In this document: in pieces, positions 1 through 10,907 of the stretch | Numbering within the stretch: position 1 is the first letter of the stretch | Layout of the letters: the number at the start of each line of letters is the position of its first letter | DNA from: Petasospora fabianii | Lineage: Eukaryota > Ascomycota > Saccharomycetes > Phaffomycetales > Wickerhamomycetaceae | Direction of reading: 5' to 3' | DNA: 64,000 nucleotides | Assembly (NCBI GenBank): GCA_022641835.1 | Contig: CP048716.1 | Coordinates: 248,001-312,000 of the forward strand | Made by a program: the position numbers and the translations under genes | Notes under the pieces: model-generated | What the model saw: only the letters and a program-made list of their open reading frames with translations | What the model was told of the DNA's origin: nothing | Databases searched by the model: none

Positions 1-2935
1 GACATCCAATGTGCTCATTATTGGTCTGAAGGGTCTCGGTATTGAGATTGCCAAGAACGTTGCCCTCGCAGGTGTCAAATCCCTCTCCTTGTATGACCCT
101 GCCCCAGTCGAGTTGAAGGACCTCTCAACACAGTTCTTCCTCACTGAGGAGGATGTTGGCAAGCCTCGAGCTGCCGTCTCGGCTCCAAGATTGGCAGAGT
201 TGAACGCCTATGTCCCTATCTCTGTCGTTGATAAGATCCCAGAGGAGCAGTTGGCCAAGTATCAGGTCATTGTCGCTACTGATATTAGCATCGAAGAGCA
301 AGTCAAGATCAACAACTTCACACACGCTAACGACATCAAATTCATCGCAACTGATACCAGAGGTCTCTTTGGTAGCGTCTTTGTGGACTTTGGTCCTGAC
401 TTCACAATCATTGACGTGAACGGTGAAGAGCCACATTCAGGAATTGTGTCCGACATTGAAGCTGATGGTACAGTCTCTGTCCTCGATGACAGTCGTCATG
501 GTCTGCAGGATGGTGACTATGTCAAGTTCTCAGAAGTGGACGGCTTGGATATCAACAATGAACAGCTTTTCAAGGTCGAGGCTCTCGGTCCATTTGCTTT
601 CAGAATTGGTGATGTCACAAAGTACGGTACATACAAGAAGGGCGGTGTCTACACACAGGTCAAGGTCCCACAAAAGATGTCTTTCCAGCCGCTCTCCGAG
701 CAACTGATTAACCCAGAGTTCCTTATCGCCGACTTTGCTAAGTTTGACCGTCCAGCCCAGTTGCATTTGGGTTTCCAGGTTCTTCATCAGTTCAACGAGA
801 AGAGAGGTCACTTTCCAAGACCATTCAATCAGGAGGATCTCAACGAGTTCCTTCACTTGGCCAAGAACTTTGCTGAACAGACAAAGTTTGCGGACGATCT
901 TGATGAGAAGTTGTTGACAGAGCTTGCCTACCAGTCTACTGGTGACCTTCCAGGTATGACTGCCGTCTTTGGTGGTCTTGTAGCCCAGGAAGTTTTGAAG
1001 GCTTGTTCCGGTAAGTTTAGTCCAATCAAGCAGTTCATGTACTTTGACTCACTTGAGTCCTTGCCAAAGGGCTTCCCAAGAAACGCTGATAACACTAAGC
1101 CAATCAACTCCCGTTACGACTCCCAGATTGCCGTTTTCGGTCTGGACTTCCAGCAGGCCGTGGCCAACTCTAAGACCTTCCTTGTTGGTTCTGGTGCCAT
1201 TGGTTGTGAGATGCTTAAGAACTGGGCTTTGATGGGTCTCGGTTCTGGTCCAAATGGTAAGATCACTGTCACAGATAATGACACCATTGAAAAGTCAAAT
1301 TTGAATAGACAATTCTTGTTCAGACCAAAGGATGTTGGTAAGGACAAGTCTGAGGTTTCCACTGCCGCCGCTATTGCCATGAACCCTGACCTTAAGGGTC
1401 ATATCGAGGCTAAGAACCAGAAGGTTGGTCCGGATACCGAGCACATCTACGACAACGCCTTTTGGGAAAGTTTGGACTTTGTCACAAACGCTTTGGACAA
1501 TGTTGATGCTCGTACATACGTTGACCGTCGTTGTGTCTTCTTTAACAAGGCTTTGCTTGAGTCCGGTACTTTGGGTACAAAGGGTAACACACAGGTTGTT
1601 ATCCCAAGATTGACTGAGTCTTATTCCTCATCCCAGGATCCCCCAGAGAAGGCCATTCCTCTCTGTACATTGCGTTCCTTCCCAAACAAGATCGACCACA
1701 CCATTGCGTGGGCTAAGTCCTTGTTCCAGGGATACTTCACAGATGCTGCTGAGAACGTCAACCTCTATTTGTCCCAGCCAAACTACATTGAGGCCACTTT
1801 GAAGCAGGCTGGTGATGTCAAGGGAATTCTTGAGTCCATTTCTGACTCATTGAATGACAGACCGTACACATTTGAAGACTGTGTCAAGTGGGCTAGACTT
1901 GAGTTTGAGAAGAAGTTCAGCTATGACATCAAGCAGTTGCTTTTCAACTTCCCTGCTGATGCCACCACTTCTACCGGAGCTCCATTCTGGTCAGGTGCCA
2001 AGCGTGCTCCAACTCCATTGGTGTTTGACATCAATAACGAGGTGCACTTCCACTTTGTGGTTGGTGCTGCCAACTTGAGGGCCTTCAACTTTGGCCTTAA
2101 GGGTGACCAGGGTGAGCCAGACAAGGCATTCTACAACAAGGTGCTGTCGGAGGTCACAATCGAGCCATTCGAGCCACGCTCTGATGTTAAGATCCAGGTG
2201 AATGATGAAGATCCAGATCCAAACGCTCAGCAAAAGATTGAGTCTGATGAATTGCAGACCCTTGCCTCTTCTTTGCCACAGCCATCCACTCTCGCTGGCT
2301 TCAGACTCAACCCAGTCGAGTTTGAGAAGGATGATGACACCAACCACCACATTGAGTTCATAACTGCTGCCTCCAACGCTCGTGCTTTGAACTACCAGAT
2401 CGAGCCAGCCGACCGCCAGAAGACGAAGTTTATCGCTGGTAGAATTATTCCAGCCATTGCTACGACTACTGCTCTGGTGACTGGTTTGGTTCAGTTGGAG
2501 TTGTACAAGGTTGTTGATAAGAGAGATGTGATTGAGGACTACAAGAACGGATTCGTTAACTTGGCCCTGCCATTCTTTGGTTTCTCCGAGCCAATTGCCT
2601 CTACCAAGGGCAAGTACAACGACAAAGAGTTTGACGTCATCTGGGACAGATTCCGCATCGATGGCGACATCACGTTGAAGGAATTGATTGATCACTTCAA
2701 GGAGAAGGAGGGACTGGAGATCACCATGTTGTCATATGACGTTGTTTTGTTGTATGCCTCTTTCTTCCCACCAAAGAAGACCAATGAGAGACTGCCACTG
2801 AAAATGTCCGAGTTGATCAAGACAGTAAAGAAGCAGGAGCTTGAGAGTCATGTCACCACCTTGGTTTTGGAGGTTTGTGTTGATGATTTACAGGGTGAAG
2901 ATGTCGAGGTTCCATTCATCCAAATCAATTTGTAA
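1..2935 (+). CDS. UBA1: Ubiquitin-activating enzyme E1, 5' end outside window
   Basis: E1 enzyme that adenylates ubiquitin with ATP, holds it as a thioester and passes it to E2 enzymes, in cytosol and nucleus. The reading frame is open to the left edge (first full codon at base 2), and about 45 N-terminal residues are missing compared with the 1024-residue S. cerevisiae protein; 977 residues are present. The first residues seen ([11 protein letters not shown]) match the inactive adenylation half. The active adenylation half has the nucleotide loop [14 protein letters not shown]. The catalytic cysteine lies in P-L-C-T-L-R-S-F-P (TGT at 1664-1666). The C-terminal ubiquitin-fold domain ends in [12 protein letters not shown], near identical to yeast Uba1. 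A CTG codon in G-L-K-G falls on a conserved leucine, which shows standard decoding. Confidence 0.97.
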   Translation, partial: TSNVLIIGLKGLGIEIAKNVALAGVKSLSLYDPAPVELKDLSTQFFLTEEDVGKPRAAVSAPRLAELNAYVPISVVDKIPEEQLAKYQVIVATDISIEEQVKINNFTHANDIKFIATDTRGLFGSVFVDFGPDFTIIDVNGEEPHSGIVSDIEADGTVSVLDDSRHGLQDGDYVKFSEVDGLDINNEQLFKVEALGPFAFRIGDVTKYGTYKKGGVYTQVKVPQKMSFQPLSEQLINPEFLIADFAKFDRPAQLHLGFQVLHQFNEKRGHFPRPFNQEDLNEFLHLAKNFAEQTKFADDLDEKLLTELAYQSTGDLPGMTAVFGGLVAQEVLKACSGKFSPIKQFMYFDSLESLPKGFPRNADNTKPINSRYDSQIAVFGLDFQQAVANSKTFLVGSGAIGCEMLKNWALMGLGSGPNGKITVTDNDTIEKSNLNRQFLFRPKDVGKDKSEVSTAAAIAMNPDLKGHIEAKNQKVGPDTEHIYDNAFWESLDFVTNALDNVDARTYVDRRCVFFNKALLESGTLGTKGNTQVVIPRLTESYSSSQDPPEKAIPLCTLRSFPNKIDHTIAWAKSLFQGYFTDAAENVNLYLSQPNYIEATLKQAGDVKGILESISDSLNDRPYTFEDCVKWARLEFEKKFSYDIKQLLFNFPADATTSTGAPFWSGAKRAPTPLVFDINNEVHFHFVVGAANLRAFNFGLKGDQGEPDKAFYNKVLSEVTIEPFEPRSDVKIQVNDEDPDPNAQQKIESDELQTLASSLPQPSTLAGFRLNPVEFEKDDDTNHHIEFITAASNARALNYQIEPADRQKTKFIAGRIIPAIATTTALVTGLVQLELYKVVDKRDVIEDYKNGFVNLALPFFGFSEPIASTKGKYNDKEFDVIWDRFRIDGDITLKELIDHFKEKEGLEITMLSYDVVLLYASFFPPKKTNERLPLKMSELIKTVKKQELESHVTTLVLEVCVDDLQGEDVEVPFIQINL

Positions 2936-3027
2936 TTCTCCCGCTAGATTCTATAGTGAATGACTTTAATTTGAGCTACGATTAGTGATGTGTAGTGCGT
3001 TAATGTCATATTAAGTAGCGGATCGAG

Positions 3028-4656
3028 CTAGTTGAGATAAAGCTCCCTACCATAGACCTTCGTGTTAGTGAGAGAGCGATCGGCATCAGAAACATAAAAG
3101 TTCGGTTCGAACCCTTCACTGTAGAACAATGGAGCAGCCCACTTGCTGCAACCTTTGGTCTTTACAACAAAGGACATTTCATTAAACACCAAGAATCGCA
3201 ACCTTGGGAACTCATTTAAGATTGGCTCTAAATCTGACCTCATAGTGTGGATTAGACATTGGTATAGGTGGAGGAAGTCAGTTGAGTCAAGTGGGATGAA
3301 ACCTGTGCGGCCTTCATTACTGTCATTAAATCGTTCAAGGAAGGCATCAATATCTTCAGGACCTGTCTTGACTGATGGGAATTTATCCACTGCCTTCGAG
3401 TATGGGAAGAGATTACTCTGTGCGAGTAGTTCGTAGTAATTAACTCTTTCATATGTTTCGAATGATCTGTCACGGATGGTGTAATCATCTTCACTCGGCA
3501 AAATCTTCTTCTTAAAGATGTTGTTAACAACAACGTTTTGGCATAAGTGACAGTCACATGGACTTCGAATAACAATCTTGAAAGCACGGAGGTCAAGGTC
3601 CACAACTTTGAAAGTTGGCTGAACTTTTATATCAAGAAATTCCAAGTTTTTCCTCTGAGAGTGAATAGCTTGGAAAACCTCACCATCTCTTGGCATATAT
3701 CGCAGCGTCAAAGTGAAGTCCAGCTTCAGTCTTCGAAGTTTGTGACAGCTTCTTAGTAGATTAGCAATCTTCTTGTCATTGTAAGTCACAGCAATCAGTG
3801 TTATATCTTCAAGGTTCTTGAAGCTTGCCCATTGGTCAAACTTGTAGACACGTTCAGGGCAAACATGGTCATACCACGAGATGATAGTAAGAGTTTTGAG
3901 GTAACGTGTGTCAATAATGTCTTTCAACTCTGCTTGTTCTCGATTCTGGCGCTGATAAAGAGAAGGTGGGTATATATCAGCACGACAGTGAAGTTTAATG
4001 GACTCGATCTCGAGTTTGTCTTGTATTTTGACGACATTGTTGAGCAGCATTATTGGATCCATGAACAGGGTGAGATTCTTGATGGTGCTAGAGAGACGTG
4101 AAGTCAGGAATCGTTTGAGGTCAGGGATGTAGTTTTGGGGTATTTCTAGTGTCGGTAGAGCGTTTGGTGGCGGAAGATCAAGGGATACAAGATTTGCAGA
4201 ATACTTGGACCCTTCGATTGCGGTGTTAATCTTAGGATCAGTGACATTATCGACGATTCGTAGACTTGATGAATGTTCCGTGAGAATCTTTATGAATTGT
4301 CTTTGAAGGTCAATGTCAAGATCCCAGTTGAGTCGAACTTCACAAACATGTTCAGCCAGTCGTGGATTCCCCTCTAAAGTACGAACAAGTAGGGACAACT
4401 TCTGATTTGCCTTCTCGGATTTTTCACCGGTACGGTTTGTCGTTTTGAGTTGGAACCATGTCCAGGAGGGAGCCAACTGGTATACAGGGCTCAGCTCGAT
4501 CTTGGAGTCGTTGAGATATATCCTGCGATACAGCCAGACATTAGCAAGGGCTGAAAAGTGCCTTGATACGATTGAAAGCGATAAAAGGGTCCTTTGATCG
4601 AGGAACGATATAACATGGAGCTGAAGCTCGTTTGGAAGTTCCGTAAGGAAGCGCAT
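3028..4656 (-). CDS. F-box protein, substrate unknown
   Basis: Protein of 542 residues. Residues about 3 to 45 (LTELPNELQLHVISFLDQRT, then a serine/leucine-rich helix and WLYRRIYL) form a clear F-box, the segment that binds Skp1 in SCF ubiquitin ligases. The rest holds scattered leucine-rich stretches (for example L-K-T-L-T-I-I and L-R-R-L-K-L-D-F), suggesting degenerate leucine-rich repeats that would bind the substrate. The open frame extends 13 codons further upstream, but the first ATG is at 4656, just before the F-box, and I use it. The gene converges with UBA1, leaving 92 bases between them. I do not recognise a specific S. cerevisiae counterpart. The F-box call is firm; the repeat call and target are inference. 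Confidence 0.85.
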   Translation of the reverse strand: MRFLTELPNELQLHVISFLDQRTLLSLSIVSRHFSALANVWLYRRIYLNDSKIELSPVYQLAPSWTWFQLKTTNRTGEKSEKANQKLSLLVRTLEGNPRLAEHVCEVRLNWDLDIDLQRQFIKILTEHSSSLRIVDNVTDPKINTAIEGSKYSANLVSLDLPPPNALPTLEIPQNYIPDLKRFLTSRLSSTIKNLTLFMDPIMLLNNVVKIQDKLEIESIKLHCRADIYPPSLYQRQNREQAELKDIIDTRYLKTLTIISWYDHVCPERVYKFDQWASFKNLEDITLIAVTYNDKKIANLLRSCHKLRRLKLDFTLTLRYMPRDGEVFQAIHSQRKNLEFLDIKVQPTFKVVDLDLRAFKIVIRSPCDCHLCQNVVVNNIFKKKILPSEDDYTIRDRSFETYERVNYYELLAQSNLFPYSKAVDKFPSVKTGPEDIDAFLERFNDSNEGRTGFIPLDSTDFLHLYQCLIHTMRSDLEPILNEFPRLRFLVFNEMSFVVKTKGCSKWAAPLFYSEGFEPNFYVSDADRSLTNTKVYGRELYLN

Positions 4657-5018
4657 CGTTGGCGAGGCCGTAGAGCTATTCCGAGTGATGTTCAAAGTAG
4701 CGATAAATCAACGAACCCAGAGCCTTAAGATGAGAGTAACAGTGTGAGACTGAATCTCGAGGTTCGATAGTCTCAAGAAGCGGCGCCTAAGACTTTAGAG
4801 AGATGAAAAAGTCTCCTTTTTGATAAGAGTTGAGGGTGCCAAAAAGTGGTAAGGGTCTACAACGGATTCGCGGAGAGTTACTGGTACGGGGACACACTAT
4901 ATGTGGGGAAGCGCAGACACTTATGACGTACACCTCTATTAACTTGTACTACGTCAAATAGAGCCGACAAAATAAATTTCTTCATCATGATAGCTATAGC
5001 TAACCACCTTGTGGATCC
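4657..5018. other. Intergenic, F-box gene promoter
   Basis: This 362-base gap lies between two minus-strand genes. It must hold the end of the EAP1-like transcript and the promoter of the F-box gene. I see no RNA gene, repeat or further coding segment. Confidence 0.6.
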
Positions 5019-5883
5019 TCACTTCTTCTGCTCACCTTGTTGTGGCTGATTCTGCACTGGGAACCCTGGAGGCGGACCAAAGAAGCCCGGTGGTGCACCA
5101 CCTCTACCATCACCTTCACCCTGTGGAGGCATGAACATAGGAGGCATACCTTGTCCCTGCTGGAACATCATCTGTGGTGGAATACCCTGTGGTGGTCTCA
5201 TACCCGGTGGGAATCCCTGTGGTGGCATACCTTGAGGAGGCATGCCCTGTGGTGGCATGAAGCGACCTTGTGGTGGGAACTGTCTCATGTTTGGTGGTAG
5301 TTGTTGTGGGTTAATCCATGGTGGGATTTGTCCCGGTGAGAGGCCTGGTGGTAACTGTTGTGGGCTGATTCCTTGTGGGAATGGGACCTGGCCCTGTTGT
5401 GGTCTTTGACCGTTGAACTTTGGTGGGAATTGGCCCTGTTGGAGACCTGGTGGTGGTGCTCCCGCGTCAAAGTTTGGCAATGGTCCAGCTTGCAAGCCTG
5501 GTGGGAGCTTTGAATCAGGCATATTACCATCCTGTGGAAGCTGCTGCTGTTGTGGTTGTGAATGTTGCAGTTGCTGGAGCTGGGGCTGGGATGGGACTTG
5601 TGAGATACCTTGAGCCGAAGTTTGTGGGACAGCCTGTGGCGTCTGTGGAGTTGACTGTTGCTGTTGAGGGGAGTGTGTCACTGATGGTGACTTCTGTGTG
5701 GCATCACCAGCCTTGTTTCCCATCAAGGACATGAAAAAGGAGTCCTTACTACCACCCTGAGCTGGTCTGTCCAAACCTGGTGGAGCTTGTCCTGATGGTG
5801 CACCACCGCCACTCTGAGAGAAGAACTGAGATCTCTGCATCTCTGATCCTTGGCTCAATGGTGTCTGTGAGCGTGCACCTGGT

Positions 5884-5916
<33 letters not shown>

Positions 5917-6887
5917 CCACCACCACCAAAGAACTTAGAGACGTTATCGGAGGATGCAGTGGTGGATTCTGAATGGACTTCCCTAGCTGGAATCTGTGGG
6001 GACTCATCCTTGGCAAACATCGAGAAGAATCTCGAATTTTTGGCATCAACACCCACGCTGGAAGCACCAGTAGACTGAGCTGAGACACCAAAGAAACTCT
6101 CAATCTTATCCTTAGGCTGCTCAACAACCTCGCCTCTCTTCTTCTTCTCCTCATTCATAACTCTGGCTTTATATTTTTCGAAATCCTCAGCGGAACCAGC
6201 GGCTGGGGCATCCTTATCAAATTCATTCAACCACTCGAGATCATCGTGCTTTTTGGATCTGTTGTTTCTTCTCTCACCACGATGTCTGTTATTGCTGCTG
6301 TTGTTGTTGTTATGGCCACGGCCACTCTTGCCCAAATTGAAATTACCCATGGCACCTGTGTTATCATAGTTTCTACCATTACTGTTGTTGCTGTTGTATG
6401 ACGAGGTATTTGAGTTCCAATCACGTCTGTGCTGCTGTGGGAGTCTGTTTTTGAATCTGTAGTAATCTTTGTTTGGAAGCGGGAGCTGGTCTGCTGTTGG
6501 AATGTCACCGGATTCTCTGATGCTCAGGAGTTGGGATGGTGTGTATCTGATAACGTTCTCGTTCTTAAATGTGAAATTCCAATCCTCAATTTCAATTTTG
6601 CGGTTCTTGATACGATCTGGAGTGATGTATTTGCCACCATCAGATTCTTCTGATTGTTTCTTGGACTCTGCCTCTGCGAGTGTTTTGCTGATGTCAGCTG
6701 CAGCGTCATTCTTTTGTTCCTGTTTCTCCTCTTGCTCTTTCTTCTTCTCTCCTTCTCTCAGAAATTTTAAGATGGCATTGTCTTCCGCAATTGGTTCAGT
6801 GGACGACGGAGCAGCACCAAAGAACTTAGAAGACTCTTGCTCTGAGGGCACCATAGAGATGATTGAGGGATCCTGAAAGCCCGACAT
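5019..6887 (-). CDS. EAP1: EAP1-like eIF4E-binding translation regulator
   Basis: Probable cap-binding-protein partner that competes with eIF4G and represses translation. The 622-residue protein starts at ATG 6887; the open frame upstream has no ATG. The N-terminus contains D-P-S-I-I-S, also found at the start of S. cerevisiae Eap1. At residues 115-121, Y-T-P-S-Q-L-L fits the eIF4E-binding consensus Y-x4-L-hydrophobic. An Asn/Arg/Gly-rich stretch (about 150-220) resembles Eap1. Six short double-phenylalanine motifs (SKFFG, ESFFG, SRFF, SKFFG, QFF, DSFF) are spread along the chain. A CAG run encodes polyalanine near 5888-5916, and the C-terminal third is Pro/Gln/Gly-rich with repeated P-P-G-L and P-P-Q-G-M units. 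Most of the chain is low complexity, so identity rests on the motif, the N-terminus and overall layout. Confidence 0.75.
5886..5920. repeat. Trinucleotide (AGC)n run
   Basis: About ten tandem AGC/GCT units inside the EAP1-like gene, followed by ACC units. On the coding strand they give polyalanine then polyglycine. Runs of this kind vary in length between strains, so this is a likely polymorphic site. Confidence 0.85.
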
Positions 6888-7277
6888 GGCTAGTTTGGGG
6901 GCGCTTCGAGAAGTTGTTTTGGGCTGATGGGCGACAGATGTGTTATTCGGGGCGATTCTTCTCAGAGCGACAGTAGAATGGTTCTCCCTGGACGTCTGGC
7001 TTTTCAAATCTGAGTGTGTTTGTCTGTTTGTCTGTGGCTCAGATTACATGGGCGTCTAGCAAGTGATGATCCTGCAATTTTTTGGTCGCCAACGCCCACA
7101 GTTCCAGCGCCCGCGATCCAGCTTGTGATGCGGCCGGGTAACGGGGTCTTAGCGTACAATCACCTTTCTCTCTTCTTGTTGGGACTTTTAAGTTCACCAA
7201 GTTTTACCTCCACAAAGTATGGACATATAATAATCGTCAACTGCGATATATAAATACATATAAGTAATGCTAATTGC
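6888..7277. other. Intergenic, EAP1-like promoter
   Basis: A 390-base gap between the EAP1-like start and the CCE1 stop, both on the minus strand. It should hold the EAP1-like promoter and the CCE1 3' end. No structured element or additional gene is visible. Confidence 0.6.
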
Positions 7278-8526
7278 TTATGCCCGCAGCAGGACCCGCC
7301 CAACCGTCTGCGATGCCTTCTCCATGGACTCATCAATGGTATCATGAGTCTTCTTCCTTTTCTGACCTTTCTGTCCCCTCTTTAAGAACTCGATACTCTT
7401 CATGTGCGAATCAAACATCTTGTCACTCGTGGCCAACGCTGTGTCAAGACCACTCAACATCTCCAATTTCAACAACATCCTGTTCTGCTCCCACTCCATC
7501 CAAGAGACAGCATGCAACAACGAATCGACTAAATCATCAATCTTGGGCTTACCTCCATCACCTGCTTGTTTCACATATCGGCTCTCCTGTTCCATGACCT
7601 GCTTTGTCCACGTGAACTGCGCTTTACTTGTAGCAGCAACCTCTTTCGAAAGTTTGAACCTTTGCTCATCAAGCCTCACCATCTGTCTAACACCCTTCTT
7701 AGCATACATCGTATCATTGAGCCACTGCTCTACCAAGTTCATTCTATGTTTCTTGGTATCGGACATAGTGAATTTCTCTTCTCCTTCCGGTTTCCAATAG
7801 TTGGCCATACGTGACGGTATCGTACTTACAATACCAACCCTTCCTTTCTCCGCCACTGTTCGATTATAGATCAAGGCATGCAACATGGCCTCAAACATGT
7901 TCACTCTGAGAACATATTCCAAGACAGAGCTAGACCCAGCAGACCTAGCCCTCTGTCTCTCGATTAAAATGGCATCAGGAAGTGGTTCATCCTTGGGCAG
8001 TAATACTTCTTCTACCAACCTCGTGCTCAGTTTGGCGTATTCTAACGGTTCAAAGTTGTTGGTTTGTGGGTTGCCTGCCCAGTCATTCACATCAAATTTG
8101 GTCCACTCTTTGACAAGAAGGGGCGTGTTGAACGGTAGTCTTTTGTCGAGTTCTGCCTTGGTGAAGGCAAAGTTCCGTATTCCCATGTCAATGGAAAGGA
8201 CACGAAAATTAGTGCCATTGTTCGGTGTTGCATATTCAAGGACCGATTTTTCTGTGAATTTGTCTCGAATCGAGGCAATGATGTCGACTTTGTTGCCAGA
8301 AGATGCTGTAACGGGTTTATGTTAGTGGTGATTCGATTGTGCTGATGGGACGTGATGGAGGAAGATGGTTTGGAGGGGAGAGAGAAGACCTACGGATTCC
8401 GGTGTTAAAACATAGCCTCTTTAGCTGCCACACTGTTGCGGACTCCAGTGCTTCAAGACCTTTCATAATGACTCTCTGGTAACGTTTTTGGCTTGACTTT
8501 GGAGAAGCTTTTCTTAAGTTGTTCAT
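7278..8526 (-). CDS. CCE1: Mitochondrial Holliday-junction resolvase, one intron
   Basis: Cruciform-cutting endonuclease that resolves recombination junctions in mitochondrial DNA. Exons are 8526-8394 and 8305-7278 (386 residues). The intron runs 8393-8306 (88 nt) with GTAGGT, a CACTAAC branch site and ACAG. Splicing creates a proline codon across the junction and rebuilds an SAP-like motif, L-K-R-L-C-F-N-T-G-I-P-S-S-G-N-K, seen in YDC2/CCE1 proteins. Catalytic acidic residues are present: Asp84 in L-S-I-D-M-G-I-R-N-F, Glu160 in L-I-E-R-Q-R-A, and the pair in D-D-L-V-D-S-L-L-H. The first 20 residues are rich in Arg, Lys and Ser, consistent with mitochondrial import. An internal ATG at 8186 lies after the catalytic Asp, so an unspliced model from there would be inactive. 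Confidence 0.92.
8306..8393 (-). other. Intron of CCE1
   Basis: 88-nt intron: 5' GTAGGT, branch CACTAAC, 3' TTACAG. It interrupts a codon after its first base (C then CA, giving Pro45). Confidence 0.88.
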
Positions 8527-8671
8527 GTTCAAGTCATCTCGGATGTTTTGGCCTTCGGGGCATCCGAGTCTTGTTTCGCGAATCTAGCCACGGGTTCTCA
8601 TTGCGATGGGCTTTCACTACAACTTACCGTTTTTATTGTAATCGTCAATTCTTTTTAAATAGCTTAGTCAG

Positions 8672-9769
8672 TCACAGTACGTGTGAGATCTTTGTCAGCA
8701 TGTTCAACAGCTGAATATGCTCGTCGGCACCGTTTGTTAATCTTGCGTCCGTCTCGAACAAAATCTGAGCAAACTCGTTCTTTTGCGCCGTTGTGTAGTT
8801 GTCACTCAACACAACCTCATCGTGTAGCTGATTCACCACCTCAGTCGCACTCCATCCTTCGAGAACCGCATTCGCCACAGCGGTAAAGATATTCTTAAAC
8901 TGTTTGCTTTCAGCATTTTTCAGCAGCGAGTCCAGGACCTCTTTAGGTACAGAGCCGGCGATCTCCCTAATGGACTTGACAGTAATCAGCTCTGTAGTCT
9001 TCTCAATATCGGTATCACCATCCTCATCAGTAACATTTAATGTAGCATTCAATCTCGCAGCACTCTGCAAATACGTGATGGCTTTTCTTAGATCACCACT
9101 AGCAATCTTCAACACTTCTTCCAGAACACCATCCTCAACGCGGACATCCTCCTCCTTCTGAATGAACTCGAGTCTTTTCAATGCATCAGTGTCATCCAAT
9201 GGACGGAATCTGAACTTTGAGCAACGTGATGCTAGCGGATCAATGATACGTGTGATATAATTACAGATCAAACAGAAACGAGTCACTCCAGAGTAGGTCT
9301 CCATGGTTCGACGCAACGCCGATTGTGCATCAGCAGTCATTGAGTCCGCCTCATCAAGGATGATGATCTTGTATGGAGGACACGGATAGTTCTCAAGATC
9401 CTCCTTGGATGGCTTTGACACAGTGAGACGCGCAAACTTCTTGACTTTCTCACGGACAATGGAGATACCTCTCTCGTCAGAGGCGTTGAGCTCTAGTACA
9501 CGCGTCTTGGAGAGCTGTGGGCCATAAAGTTCACGAGTAAGAGCGAGGATCGTGGATGTCTTACCTGTTCCTGGTGGACCATAGAACAGCATATGTGGGA
9601 GATTGGCAGATTGGAGGGTCTTTTTCAGCACTGTCACCGCGTGGTCCTGGGCAGTGACTTCATCGAGGTTCTTGGGACGATACTTCTCAACCCATGGCAG
9701 CTTACGCTCAAGGATTTCGTGCTTCTCTTCGGGCTGTGTGTCCCTCTTGGCAAAAAATGTAGTAGCCAT
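8672..9769 (-). CDS. RFC2: Replication factor C subunit 2
   Basis: Small subunit of the RFC clamp loader, which opens PCNA on primer-template DNA during replication and repair. 365 residues from the ATG at 9769. It has P-W-V-E-K-Y-R-P-K-N-L-D-E-V near the N-terminus, Walker A GPPGTGKTST, Walker B I-I-I-L-D-E-A-D, and the SRC motif DPLASRCSKFRF; the C-terminal collar ends H-I-Q-L-L-N-M-L-T-K-I-S. Match to S. cerevisiae Rfc2, rather than Rfc3, Rfc4 or Rfc5, is close along the whole AAA+ part. The intergenic region shared with the divergent gene at 10037 carries two ACGCGT boxes, fitting G1/S control. Confidence 0.96.
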   Translation of the reverse strand: MATTFFAKRDTQPEEKHEILERKLPWVEKYRPKNLDEVTAQDHAVTVLKKTLQSANLPHMLFYGPPGTGKTSTILALTRELYGPQLSKTRVLELNASDERGISIVREKVKKFARLTVSKPSKEDLENYPCPPYKIIILDEADSMTADAQSALRRTMETYSGVTRFCLICNYITRIIDPLASRCSKFRFRPLDDTDALKRLEFIQKEEDVRVEDGVLEEVLKIASGDLRKAITYLQSAARLNATLNVTDEDGDTDIEKTTELITVKSIREIAGSVPKEVLDSLLKNAESKQFKNIFTAVANAVLEGWSATEVVNQLHDEVVLSDNYTTAQKNEFAQILFETDARLTNGADEHIQLLNMLTKISHVL

Positions 9770-9833
9770 GATCAATTGATGATAGTTCGAAGGGCTAACC
9801 GAGTGATTCGCAGTAGTATAGGGAGACGCAGTG

Positions 9834-9874
9834 ACGCGTTACACATAAACTTTTCGTCCCAGAGACGTACGCGT
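9834..9874. promoter_or_regulatory. Two MCB (ACGCGT) boxes before RFC2
   Basis: ACGCGT occurs at 9834-9839 and 9869-9874, 65 and 100 bases upstream of the RFC2 ATG. In S. cerevisiae this MluI cell-cycle box is bound by MBF (Mbp1-Swi6) before replication genes. The sites are seen; the function here is inferred. They are equally in front of the divergent mitochondrial gene. Confidence 0.7.
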
Positions 9875-10036
9875 CTTGAGCTGGTGGCGGCACCATCCAG
9901 AACATGTTCGCGGGTGTGGCCGGCTCAAACTATCTGCCACCACTCATCGACAACATGAACAAGACTTACCATCTTCTTCTTGATTTCTAGGAATTCCACG
10001 CTTCAAAACTCGCAAAGATTCACCCATCGAGACAAG

Positions 10037-10756
10037 ATGTTCTCCAGATTTATCCAGCATACACTGACACGGCGTCTTACTCGCACTCCACTACGGATGC
10101 GCCGCATGAACTCAACCACAGCAGAGTCATCGATCCCACCACCTCCACCGGTACCAAAGAAGAAGCGCATCTCTGACTCTTTTGATAAAAGCATATACTA
10201 TCCAGCGTTCTTAGTCGTGCTATTGGGATCACAAGTGATCAATGTGATGAATGCCCAGCGTCGGGTTGAGGACTTGGATAGACGATATACTCTGAAGATG
10301 GAGAAGATTGACGAGTTGATCAAGAGGGTACAAAATGGTGAACAGGTTGATGTTGAAAGGGAGATGAGGCTTGTGAATAAGCTATTTGAACGGAGTGGAT
10401 CCTATACTGTCATGGGTAAGGACTCTATCTCCGGGAAGGTGAAGAAGCAGAAGGAGTTAGCTTGGCAGGAAGAGGATTTGACGGAGGTGGAGTTGGCAAA
10501 GATGCTTGGCTTGGATCTAAACCAAACAAAGAAAGATATGGGAATTGCGGATGATGAAAAGGAGAGTGAGAAGTCTACAAAGACGAAGGTTGAAGGCGAT
10601 GTCATCTTGGTGGATAGAGGTACCATTGATGAACAGATGAAGAAGGAGAAGGAACTCTTAAACTACAGGCTTAACCCGGATCAGCACTTGATCGTCGAAA
10701 AAGCTGGTGATTACGTTGATGCCGCCAAAGACACGCAGGTGAAAAAGTTTTTATGA
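10037..10756 (+). CDS. Mitochondrial inner-membrane protein, possibly INA17/INA22-like
   Basis: 239 residues from the ATG at 10037. The first 35 residues are rich in Arg with no acidic residue (F-S-R-F-I-Q-H-T-L-T-R-R-L-T-R-T-P-L-R), a strong mitochondrial presequence. A proline run follows, then one membrane segment (Y-Y-P-A-F-L-V-V-L-L-G-S-Q-V-I) and a charged coiled-coil region (R-R-V-E-D-L-D-R-R-Y-T-L-K-M-E-K-I-D-E-L). This layout resembles the INAC subunits Ina17/Ina22, which help assemble the peripheral stalk of F1Fo ATP synthase, but I cannot confirm the assignment from sequence alone. It is divergent from RFC2 and convergent with MCY1. Confidence 0.72.
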   Translation: MFSRFIQHTLTRRLTRTPLRMRRMNSTTAESSIPPPPPVPKKKRISDSFDKSIYYPAFLVVLLGSQVINVMNAQRRVEDLDRRYTLKMEKIDELIKRVQNGEQVDVEREMRLVNKLFERSGSYTVMGKDSISGKVKKQKELAWQEEDLTEVELAKMLGLDLNQTKKDMGIADDEKESEKSTKTKVEGDVILVDRGTIDEQMKKEKELLNYRLNPDQHLIVEKAGDYVDAAKDTQVKKFL

Positions 10757-10907
10757 GTCTGATGGGCTGTATATAGATTAACTATCACGACCCAAGCTTT
10801 GACCCTGTAAGCTTGTTGACCCTCGAACATAAATATCAGGACCGGTGAGAAACTACGCACTGGAGAATTCAAAGATTCTATGGACATGGTTTTTCTAAAC
10901 AGACTGC

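Noticed and set aside
3104-3114. GGTTCGAACCC, like a tRNA B box
   Set aside because: Lies inside the F-box gene and no A box or acceptor stem fits around it.
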